From NCBI GenBank assembly GCA_026119855.1, contig JAOWBW010000191.1:124001-188000 (forward strand): a stretch of DNA of 64,000 nt, in the 5' to 3' direction. This DNA is from Campanula takesimana (Eukaryota > Streptophyta > Magnoliopsida > Asterales > Campanulaceae). The notes beneath the pieces are model-generated. The model saw only the letters and a list, made by a program, of their open reading frames with translations. It was not told where the DNA came from and made no database searches. Of the stretch, positions 46,745 to 56,153 are shown piece after piece. How positions within the stretch are numbered: position 1 is the first letter of the stretch; each line of letters starts with the position of its first letter. Both the position numbers and the translations under genes were made by a program.

Positions 46745-47131
46745 TTTTTGCAAACTGCTGTTACATCTTACAATAAAGTGTTACTTTTTAAGACTAAACT
46801 GTTACTTTCTTCATAAAAATGTGTTTACATTTTTTACAACGAGCAGCTCACTTTTTTTGTGTGTTAAAAAGTATGTTTTTCTTTTTAAAAAATGAAACCA
46901 TATCATGACCTATCTAGTTTTATTCGTCTCGACTTAGATTTTTTTTCGACTTCAAAATCTCAAGATATATCATTTTTAAGCTATTGGAGGGTTTTTTTTT
47001 TACCCGCAACATGTGTCGTGATTTGAGAGGAGGAAAGAGCTGCAAGCTGGCGGGTCACATGGCGGGCATGGGTAAAATCCATGGATGGGATCCGTCTTAT
47101 AAGGTGAGACGGTCTCACCCAAGTATTTGCC
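46252..47131. mobile_element. Mutator-like inverted-repeat element
   Basis: TIR-like ends GGACTCTTGTGAGACCGTTTC and, from the right, ATACTTGGGTGAGACCGTCTC, related to the TIRs at 42905. Flanks CTATTCTA and ATATTCTA suggest a decayed 8-9 bp TSD. The interior is AT-rich with many TGTAACA/GTTAC units, like 27197-27985. Confidence 0.55.
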
Positions 47132-48046
47132 ATATTCTATAGGGTGTGTTCATCATTTTGCACGGCAAATTCGAAAAAATGACGGGCTAAAAGTCGGGCT
47201 TGGGTTTGGGCTGGGCCCAAATGGAGAAAACAATAGCCCGGCGTATGACACACGGGACTAAGCCGACTAAGGACTAGCATGTTTTTTTTTGTAGGCCTTG
47301 GGGTATAGCTTGCATGTATGTGAGGCTAACAAAATGTGTGAAACCAAAAATAACAAGGGCATGTTTGTGGCAATGCAAAATTAGCCTTCAAAAATGATAA
47401 TAGTCATAAATAATAACCATAGGATAACCACACCAAAATAACATGAATAACTACTATAAGTAAAAATAATGTTAAAAGTCAGGATTAACATTCTTTTTAA
47501 CATAAAAATTTAATGATACTTTTTAGTGTATATCATATCACAAAATATTGGTGGAAATTAAATTAACCGATTAAACATTGTTCCTTTAAACATGAACTAG
47601 ATTATTACTATAAGGAAAAAGAGCTTTGGAGCTACTCAAAAGACAAGGCAGAAATGGAGAAGAGAATTCATTATATAGGACGTCAAATTAGGTGCAAAGT
47701 TTTTATTCTTGATCAAAATTGAAGTATATTTTGACGGTGATTGATCCAGCAGATAACAGTTTTGTCAGGGAAGTCAATCTTTCAATTTATTTGCTCCTGT
47801 CACAAGATTTTATTCAGATATCTTTTTGTTAATGGCTACAGAAATGGAGAAAATGAATTTTATCTTATTGATTCTCAAATGTATGTGAGGGAAATAACAA
47901 CTCCTCTAACAACTATGACAACTCAGCTTGAAACTAACTAACAGAATAACAAACTTACTCAAATTTACAAGTAACTAATCTAACTTTCATTTTTGACAAA
48001 TTGCACCCCTAAAGTTGTGTCTGTTGTGTCTTCATTATCTGCAGTG
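47132..48046. other. Non-coding; includes putative LTR-like region
   Basis: No gene seen. Sequence left of 48047 follows the copia tail below and could be its LTR, beginning TGATAATGACACTG on the - strand, but I found no partner LTR. Confidence 0.3.
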
Positions 48047-48052
48047 TCATTA

Positions 48053-48163
48053 TCATCCCCTCAGGCTGAAGGTACTGAATAGATTCAGACCATTCGGTTT
48101 GGACAATAACAATCGTAATTGATTAGAGGAAAGAGCTTTAGTTAGTAAGCCTGCAAGTTGAAA
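48053..48163 (-). pseudogene. Copia RNase H C-terminal tail
   Basis: On the - strand an open stretch reads FQLAGLLTKALSSNQLRLLL and ends FSLRG-stop, the typical end of plant copia Pol (QLADxLTKAL...FSLRG). A short purine-rich stretch (CTGAGGGGA) overlaps the stop, as expected for a PPT. The rest of the element is missing or unrecognisable. Confidence 0.55.
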
Positions 48164-48304
48164 CTGCTGGAAGTACCATTGATAATGCTCACCGACTGCG
48201 CTAAAGAGTGAACCAGATCATATGTGGACTGCCTTTTTGGTTGTTGTTGCTGCCCATATGGTTATCTATAAGATTATACTGATTACCCGGATACTGCTGC
48301 CCCT

Positions 48305-49760
48305 GAATGAGAACCTAAATATCGTGAGAACCATGAGAACCAATAACCACCATTAGATTAAAATTGTTGAATGGTTGAGATTAAGACACAATAAGAAGGA
48401 GAAGCAATGGCATTTTCTAAATTAATCTAAACTATGAGGTAAAAAATGGAGTTAGGCATTCCTTTCTTTGACTAAGCTAAACGTCATATGTGAACCATCT
48501 CTATGCCACGTCATCACCAATAATTTCCCTCAAATTTCAAAATAAAATATCTCAATATCTATAAGTCGATTTTTTTCCGAAAACACTGATTTCTTTGGTC
48601 TCGACGATACGATTCAAACTACATCCATGAAGATAGGGCTTTGAAACAAAATATTAAATAACAATGAAATTTTAAAAATACACTTAGATACAATTGGTAA
48701 ACAGCTCTTGTATCCAATATCAAATGTGTTCAACAATCCACTTGGATACAATAGCTAAACAGCTCATGTATCCAATATCTGTGTTGAACAATCCACTTGA
48801 ATACATTTAGCTATTGTATCCAAGTGAAATCGGTCAACCAATTCCACTTGAATACAAAAGCTATTTTAGCTAGTGTATCCAATAGCAATGTTGACATATT
48901 ACCCTTGAATACAATATGGAAATAATAGGGAAGTAACTAGTGTATCCAATAGAAATGTGTATGAACATTGCTGTTGGATACAATATGTGTTTTGCCTATT
49001 GTATCTAACTGAATTGTTATGAACATTGTATTGGATACAATAGGGAAGTAGCTAGTGTATCCAATAGCAATGTGTATGAACATTGTTGTTGGATACAATA
49101 GGTGTTTGCCTATTGTATCTAACTGAATTGTTATGAACATTGTATTAGATACAATAGGAAAGTAGCTAGTGTATCCAATACCAATGTGTATGAACATTGC
49201 TGTTGGATACAATAGGTGTTTTCCTATTGTATCTAACTGAATTGTTATGAACATTGTATTGGATACAATAGGGAAGTAGCTAGTGTATCCAATAGCAATG
49301 TGTATGAACATTGATGTTGGATACAATAGGTGTTTGCCTATTGTATCTAACTGAATTGTTATTAACATTGTATTGAATACAATAGGGAAGTAGCTAGTGT
49401 ATCCAATAGTAATGTGTATGAACATTGCTGTTGGATACAATAGGTGTTTGCCTATTTGTATCTAACTGAATTGTTATGAACATTATATTGGATACAATAA
49501 CTATTTAGTATTTTGCCTATTTTTTCAAAAATCTATCTTCAAGGATGTAGTTTGATTCATCTCGTCGAGACAAAAAAAAATTGGTGTTCTCGGATTATTT
49601 TTTCGATTTATAGTTAATGAGATATTTAATTTTGAAAATTTAGGGAAATTTTGGATGATGACGTGGCAAATTCTGGAACACACATGGTATTTTGCCCTTC
49701 CTTTTGTGTCTAATCCAATGGTTATCATTGGTTCTCATGTAATTGGGTTCTCACGTAATT
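48305..49760. mobile_element. Fold-back element with tandem-repeat core
   Basis: Long imperfect inverted arms: about 48305-48650 and 49500-49760. Matching phrases include GTGAGAACC, TGAGAACCAATAACCA, TGCCACGTCATCA, AATTTCCCT, AATATCTCA, GTCTCGACGA, CAAACTACATCC and TGAAGATAG, read on opposite strands. The core is a 114-bp tandem array. No TSD determined; a MULE-type origin is possible. Confidence 0.7.
48937..49500. repeat. 114-bp tandem array, about five units
   Basis: The landmark TGTGTATGAACATTG occurs at 48956, 49071, 49185, 49299 and 49413, so the period is 114 bp (115 once). Each unit holds opposed TTGGATACAATAGG and CCTATTGTATCTAA motifs that can pair. Diverged partial units extend left to about 48680. 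The 167-codon minus-strand ORF through it is a by-product of the period being a multiple of three. Confidence 0.92.
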
Positions 49761-49787
49761 GAGTATTATATATATATATATATAATA

Positions 49788-50058
49788 CTCCCTCCGTTCT
49801 AAGGAAGTTGCAATATTTTGTCATTTAGGGTATTTCACAAAAGTTGCAACAATATAAAAATGGATGTTTTTTATTACTTTTATAATCCTTCACTCATTCT
49901 CTCTCTTCCTCCCAACCACTCATTATTTTCCACTCATTCTCTTTCCACCCACGCTAATTCTCTCTCTTCCTCTCTACCTTTCATTCTTAATATAATATTA
50001 TATCCTTAATTTTCCAATTCCAAAGTAAATGTTTCAATTTTTTTTGGAACGGAGAGAG
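49788..50058. mobile_element. Stowaway MITE
   Basis: Ends CTCCCTCCGTTCTAAGG and TTTTGGAACGGAGAGAG within TA runs. Confidence 0.75.
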
Positions 50059-50136
<78 letters not shown>

Positions 50137-50137
50137 A
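50059..50137. repeat. (TA)n microsatellite with TATG interruptions
   Basis: About 80 bp of TA units broken twice by ATGTATA. Confidence 0.93.
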
Positions 50138-50172
50138 TCTAGACTTTTGATTTTTTATTTAATCCAACGGTG

Positions 50173-50460
50173 ATCCAGTGTTAGTGTAAGAAAGTGTCAG
50201 TGTACAAAGTGTCAGTGCATGAATATGAAGTGCTAGTGTAAAAAGTGCCATTGTTAGTGTAAAAAAGTGCAAGAGCCAAAAGTGTCATTGTTAGTGTAAA
50301 AAAGTGTCAGAGTAAAAAAAATGTCAGTTTTGGTGGGAAAAAAGTGTCAGTGTTAGTGTAAAAAAGTGCCTGTGACAGTGCATATATTATTAAGTGTCAG
50401 TGTAAAAAGTTTCAGTGTTACTTTAAAAATGCGCCAGTGAAGTCAATGTATGTATGTTTA
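50173..50460. repeat. Degenerate AGTGTCAGTGTAAAA minisatellite
   Basis: Roughly 15 loose copies of AGTGTYAGTGTAAAAA-like units with variable length. Confidence 0.8.
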
Positions 50461-50781
50461 TATGCCAACGGAAAAAAAATGGGTTTTCTTTAAATTTAGA
50501 AAAAACACGTTTTTCATAAAACCACTAAAAATAAAATTAAGGCTCCGTTTGTTTCGCGTAAAACAACTTTCGGAAAATGATTTCCTGTAAAATGTTATCC
50601 GGAAATGACATAAACATGTTTTTGGTTGTTTGGTAAATCTGAGGAAAATGTTTTCCGAAAAATATTTTTATATAAGAAAAAAATAATTAAAATGATAAAA
50701 AAATATTATGAGAAAAAATTTAAATGAGGGTGGGGGTTGGAGTGGGATGGGTGGTGTTTGGGGGGGGGGTAGGGGAGGTGG
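50461..50781. other. Non-coding with MITE-like phrase
   Basis: GGCTCCGTTTGTTTCGCGTAA at 50541 followed by inverted GGAAAATG and TTTTCC words resembles the ends of small plant hAT elements, but no second end was found. A G-rich tract lies at 50730-50780. Confidence 0.35.
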
Positions 50782-50910
50782 CACTAGTACAAATTTAAAC
50801 TTAGGAAACACAGCTTAGATAGCGTTTTAATGAAGCGCTATCTTCATAAGCTCTGTTTCTCCTTTTTTCCGGGTTTAACTAAGGCTATATAGCTACCTTG
50901 ACCAAATTAA
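50782..50910 (+). mobile_element. CACTA-type terminus (fragment)
   Basis: CACTAGTACAAAT is followed by AGCGTTTTAATGAAGCGCTATC, the kind of subterminal repeat seen in plant En/Spm elements. The other end was not found. Confidence 0.5.
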
Positions 50911-51700
50911 AATACGCAGTACCCCTTCAATTCATTTCTTAGACTGCTCGTTGCCTTGCCCCTTCAGCGAGAAGAACGACCTTCCATCGCCATCGCCATC
51001 ACCACCGCCACCACCACCAGCCAGCCAGCCATTCCCACCGCCAACCATCGCCACCGCCAGCCTTCAGAGACGATCTTCAACACTCAATTTATCAATCTAA
51101 GGTTAGTATTAGAATTAGGGCTTGTACTTGAGTGTCTTTTTGAGATTCTTTGGATGCAATTCTTGTTACTTATAGAGATTGGTTATCAATCTTGTTCCTC
51201 ATTCTTAATTTAGGGTTCCTCATTCCAAGGGCCCGTTTGGGAGTGCACGTTCTTTGCCAATTCCGACGCAACTCGACGCATATGAGAGTTTGGCGTAGAA
51301 ACCTACGTTCACATTTGGAGCTCTCAAAACGCAGAAACTTGCGTTCTAGAAGAATCACCTCTCCCCCTGCTTTTCTGATAATCACTTTTGGAAAATTTCC
51401 ATCAAAAACCAAATCCTTGGTTTGCCCTTATATATCATCGAACTTATCCTGGTATTTAACCCCCATTCACCAGTCAAAGTTCTTTTGCAAGTAGGATAAT
51501 TTTCTTTCATACGACGCTGGTTCTATACAATCAGAGTGATGAATGGGTTTTTACTCATTTTATTGGATATTTTTAAGCTTAATTATTGCTTTGTTCTCAA
51601 GTTTTTGTTATTTGATTAGGTTCTTTTTGTGTTTTTGTTGCATAGGGTGGTTATGTGCTCAATTTAGAGAAATGGGGTTGAAAAAGAGCTTAATTGATCG
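50911..51700 (+). other. Possible captured gene 5' fragment
   Basis: A CCATCGCCATCGCC / CCACCGCC-rich stretch at 50985-51065 ends at a splice-donor-like AAG|GTTAGTATT at 51100. It resembles a plant 5' UTR exon, and no protein domain is visible downstream. GGGCCCGTTTGGGAG at 51230 is a MITE-end-like phrase. Function unknown. Confidence 0.3.
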
Positions 51701-52768
51701 AAGTTGGGAAGGCCAGGGACTGTTGTGAAAGACTGCTGAAATCCAGGGACCAATCTACCAATTCTGAAACTTTAGAGATTTAAATGACCAAACTGCAGCA
51801 AAGTGAAAGTTCAGGGACTGAATTGGAACTTATGAAAATCTGGGGACTAAACTGCAAAATCATGAAACTTCAGGGACTAAAGTGCAATTTCGGAATTCAG
51901 CCCTATTTTATTTGAGCCGAAAATCAGCCACAAGCCACAAGCAGAAGACTTAGATTATTTTTAGTTTTCTTTTTATTTTAGGATTTTGATTTTATTAGTT
52001 TCCTTTTTCTTTTGATTTCCTTTTTCTTTTACAATTCCTTTTTAGTTTAGGTTTTAGATTTTAGTTTTTCCCTATAAATAGTAGACTAGGTTTTTAGTAT
52101 TTTTTATCAATCATGTAGCTAGTAAATACTTTGTAAGGTTTGCAAGGTTGGGGAGATTGTTCTTTGTCTATGAAGAACAATTTAACCAACTATGAATTGG
52201 AGGTAACTTTTTTTTATCTATTCTATGCTTTAATATAATTTTTGTATTCTTTCTCATTCTTGTTTATCAAAATATTCTCCATACTAAATTCTTTAGTTTC
52301 GATTATATGTTAATATATAAATTGGCTTTAGATATATTGTGTATATATTGCTACACTAGCGTGGGTGATAATACGTTGACCATTGTTTTGATGATTAAAT
52401 TCAATTGAGGACCTAGCGGAAGTCAAAAGGATTTAGGTTCATGTGTTCTTGAGTTGCATGTTGTATAGACCTAGCGGAAAGTATTAACATAAAGAAAATA
52501 ATAGGATTGCAATCCGGCGACCGAACCGTCCCAATTATTACATAAGTGAACGAATCCATGAATTGAGATTGATGACTTGATTATTATCATAGCATAGGGA
52601 AGATGATTGTGAATCTATATTCCGCGAATCCTATCATTTATGTGCTAGTTCATGTTGATCATTTATCTTATTTTATTATCTTTTATTTTATTGTTTTTAA
52701 AATAGTTAACTAACTTAGAATTAATCCAAGTCTCTGTGGTTCGACCCTTGTCTTTTGTATATTGCTAT
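51701..52768 (+). repeat. Athila/Tat-like LTR fragment
   Basis: Contains repeated GGGACTRAACTGCAA-like phrases (51780-51890), a TATA-type CCCTATAAATAG at 52071, and near its end CTCTGTGGTTCGACCCTTG, a phrase I associate with the 3' part of plant Athila/Tat LTRs. No PBS follows because copia F begins here. The left boundary is uncertain. Confidence 0.45.
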
Positions 52769-53559
52769 TGAAAGAGTATAAAATACTCTTAATATCTTTT
52801 TGATTTTTGTAATTCTGATTTGTATTTTATTTTAATTTAGTTTGTAATATTATCCTTATTTAGGTTGTTTATAATTTAGGTTATTTGTATTTATATTAAG
52901 TTATTTATTTATCTTTGGTAGTTTTATTTTAGGATTTATATTTTTGGTATTTATCTTTTACTAACAATACTAATCCTTTCCTTGTACAAAGTGAATCTCT
53001 TATTTGTGTAGGACTCTAGGGTTGAAGGCTATATAAACAAAGAGAGATCAGCCATTGATTTTTTGAGCAGAGCATTCAAAGAGAAAAATCAAGTTTTCAT
53101 AAGAGTCTTTCTTGTCCTTGAAGTTGGTGTATGATTATGATCTAAAGTCTTCAAGGTTCCTTTGCAATTGTTCTTGTATTAAGAACACATACTGCTGCCA
53201 TCTTTGGCCTTGAAGCTTTGGTGATCTAAGTCTTTTATTCTTCAAAGTTGTTTTTGTGTTTGATTAGTTCTAGGAGTCTAGAACTCATTTAGTCTTTTTA
53301 TTATTTTTATTTCTTTCATTGTAATCATTTTCTACAACTTGTATTCTGCAAGTTTTTTATTAATGAAAGTTTTCCAGCAAGCATAGTCTTGCTGAAGTGT
53401 TTAAAATCGTGTTTTTACTTATTCCGCTGCGTTTTTACGTTTTTCTGATATTCTGTCCGTTGACAGTTGTCGTGCCAGTTGTTAAGACACTTGTGACAGT
53501 ATTCTCAGATCACAACTGGTCATTTCCAGAAAACAGTCCTAGCCGCCTAATTTCTTTCA
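52769..53559 (+). repeat. Putative 5' LTR of copia F
   Basis: Starts TGAAAGAGTATAAAATAC and ends TTTCTTTCA before the PBS-like site. TATA box CTATATAAAC is at about 53029. With the 3' LTR outside the window, the start is inferred. Confidence 0.55.
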
Positions 53560-53560
53560 A

Positions 53561-53575
53561 TTGGGATCAAGAGCC
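53561..53575 (+). promoter_or_regulatory. Decayed primer-binding site of copia F
   Basis: TTGGGATCAAGAGCC differs from TTGGTATCAGAGCC by one substitution and one inserted base. Confidence 0.55.
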
Positions 53576-53615
53576 TTCTCTCGACATACTGAGATCGATC
53601 CTTGTAGTAGCCATA

Positions 53616-53938
53616 ATGGACTGTCAACAAACAAAGTTTTTGGTTTTAACGATTGCGTTTGAAAATCTTAAAATGAAAGAGAATGAAACCATTAAGTTTT
53701 TTTCTTCTAAGTTGATAAAAATTGCAAATGAGTTATATGTGTTAGGGGAATCCATCTCTAATTCTAGACTCGTAAGCAAAATGTTAAGATCCCTCCCAAA
53801 AAGATTCGACGTGAAAATCTCTGTATTAAAGGAATATTATGATTTTGAGACTCTAAGTTTTGTAGAACTTATTGGGATCTTAACCATTTATGAATTAACT
53901 CCTGGAGTGCAAGAAACTAACAAAGAACAATCCACTGA
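53616..53938 (+). pseudogene. gag of copia F, N-terminal part
   Basis: The ATG at 53616 opens a frame reading MDCQQTKF and then FENLKMKENETIKFFSSKLI, the middle of a SIRE-type UBN2 gag domain. About 100 residues normally found before this block are missing, because only about 40 bp separate the PBS from it. The frame continues to the C insertion and resumes at 62765. Confidence 0.7.
53934..53938. repeat. Target-site duplication of element C, left copy
   Basis: ACTGA, repeated at 62760-62764. Confidence 0.93.
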
Positions 53939-56043
53939 TGTAGCGACCCCAAAACCCGTCCCTATTTATTTTATACTTTTGGGGATTTTTATTTGACTTA
54001 TATGTGCATTTTTATGTGTTGCATCATATTTTATGATTTGCATATCATACTTGATTATTTGTGTTATTTACTTAGTTAGTAAAAATAATGATTAAAGGAG
54101 TTAAATGATTAAGTTGAAACTTTAGGGTCCTAATTGAAAATGTAAGTTAAGGGGTTAAAGTGTTAACTTGGAAATTTGGGTGATCAAAATGAAAAAATGG
54201 GTTGAGATATTTAAGGAAACCTTCTTTCTCTCTTTTCCTTCACTGTGTATTTCTTTTCTTCTGCAACCTTCTACGTATCAGTTAGGGTTAAGAAAGAAAA
54301 AGGTAAGTTCTACCCATTTCGATTTAATTCTTTTTATTTACTTACCCGTTTTAAAAACTAATTATATAAAAATGATCAGGGCGTCGAGTAGGTCATTTCT
54401 AGCCGAACAAAACTTATTTCAGCGATACTTTTTCCAGAACTAGGTAAGTTACTAATTCCCCTTTAAATGTTAAAATAGTCATATATGCTATATATGATAC
54501 TCCTACTTGTTAATTTTGTGTTTTGGGTAATATTTGCTATACTTGAAATTTTGGGACAAAGGGAGTATATGGAATTGGGTGTTGCTGAGTATGGGAATGG
54601 GTTAGCAACAAAGTTGTAATACTATGAAAGTTGTTAATGAAAGTGTCTAAGTTGTGTAGTATATATGTTATGCTTGTGAAACAAAAGGAGTAAACTTTGG
54701 TTAAGTTTTTAGGCCTGCCGGGTGATGTGGGCGGCCGCCCAAAAATGGGTGTGCGGCCGCACATCTATCTGAAGGATTTTCTTCTTGGGACAGAGCATTT
54801 TGGGCGGCCGCACAGCCCTGTTTGGGCGACCGCCCAGTTGTCTGAAAAAGTTTAGAGTTTTCAACTAAGGAGTTTAGAGATCAACCTTGGTCTAGTTTTT
54901 TGGTAGTGTCCTAAAGTACTTAGATGATTGTTGTGGAATGTTAGTAATGGATTAAATGTCCTTTTTATGGACTCTTTATAAGGATTCTTTGTGTGCATCT
55001 TGTGATGTATTTGGCTTAGTTCCTTCTTGGATTAAATGCCCCGGGTTTTGTTTAGCAAGTATTCATTACTGTGCTTCTTGTTAAAAGTCCAGCTGGTCTT
55101 GTTGTGGAGTCAGCCAATGGAAGAATTATAGTGGTACAGGTAAGTCCACTATAAGGTTTTCCATTGGAGCTTGTGAGTCAGGCGGTGGGAGAATTATAGT
55201 GGCACACAAGCCAAGTTCACTATAAGATGTCCACTGTGCCTTTTAGTTTCCCCAGTCCAGATTGGCCTTGGATGGGATGAATTGCTCCCTTTGGTGAGTA
55301 TTTGGGTTATGACTTTGTGTCATATTTCCCTCTCTGGTTACTTGGTTCTATTGGTTATGGTTGGTTTTCGGGATCCCGACGGCTTCAGCTATTTATGCTG
55401 TTCAGATGGTTTTCTCTGATGGGTTTCTCAGATGGTATTCTCATCAGTTATGGTTATTGGGTAAACCTTGGCTTTGGTATCCACCGGAGTGTGGGCAATG
55501 TGATAAAAGTGATATATGAGTTGGTGTTATGTGATATATGCTATATGATTACTGTTGATATTGTTTCTTTATGATCATCATATCTGCATGTAACGTAGTT
55601 GCATTTTAGTAGCTTACTGAGATTTATTCTCACCCCTTATTTGTTTACTGTTTTAGATAAAGGCGGGTCCAGGGGATAGGACACTCGGCACGGGAGGACG
55701 TTGGTTTGGTAAGAGTTGGGACTTGTTTTGTTGAAGGTTACATTATGTAAATGTAAACCCTTTGGGTAGAGTACCCGTACTTCTTATGATTCCATCTATT
55801 TTGGTAAAAGTTGATGTATGTACATTTGTTTAAAAGTTTGTAAGCCTTCGGGATAAGTACTTTCGTTGTGAAAGTGTTTGTAAAAGGGTTGTTTCAAGTT
55901 AAGTGAAGTCTTTGAACTTCAAGTGTGTTTTGTTTAACTTTCTAAAAGTATATTTCGAAAAATTTTCTAAAAAGGTTTTATAACGTCTTCCGTTCGTGTC
56001 CCGAGCGTGGGGCCAAGTAGGACCACAGGTACGGGGCGCGACA
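53939..56043 (+). repeat. 5' LTR of element C
   Basis: 2105 bp, TGTAGCGACC...GCGCGACA. The palindrome array starts about 793 bp from the LTR start. Confidence 0.95.
54732..54832. promoter_or_regulatory. Four-palindrome GC box array (element C 5' LTR)
   Basis: Cores at 54732, 54754, 54805 and 54827; spacing 22, 51 and 22 bp. Boxes are TGGGCGGCCGCCCA, TGTGCGGCCGCACA, TGGGCGGCCGCACA and TGGGCGACCGCCCA. Confidence 0.75.
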
Positions 56044-56045
56044 GT

Positions 56046-56057
56046 TGGTATCAGAGC
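56046..56057 (+). promoter_or_regulatory. Primer-binding site of element C
   Basis: TGGTATCAGAGC two bases after the 5' LTR. Confidence 0.95.
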
Positions 56058-56153
56058 TAGGTTGTAGATGGTCTAGAATGACTAAATGACCTAGGAGGGT
56101 AGTAGAGTATAGAGTGAGTAACGTTGAGTGTTTGATGCAGGTATTCATTAAAA

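Noticed and set aside
48937..49440. 167-codon minus-strand ORF
   Set aside because: It is the translation of the 114-bp tandem repeat (38 codons per unit), with no recognisable domain; an artefact of repeat period.
48937..49500. Possible CRISPR-like array
   Set aside because: Units are directly contiguous 114-bp repeats without unique spacers, in a plant genome with no cas genes.
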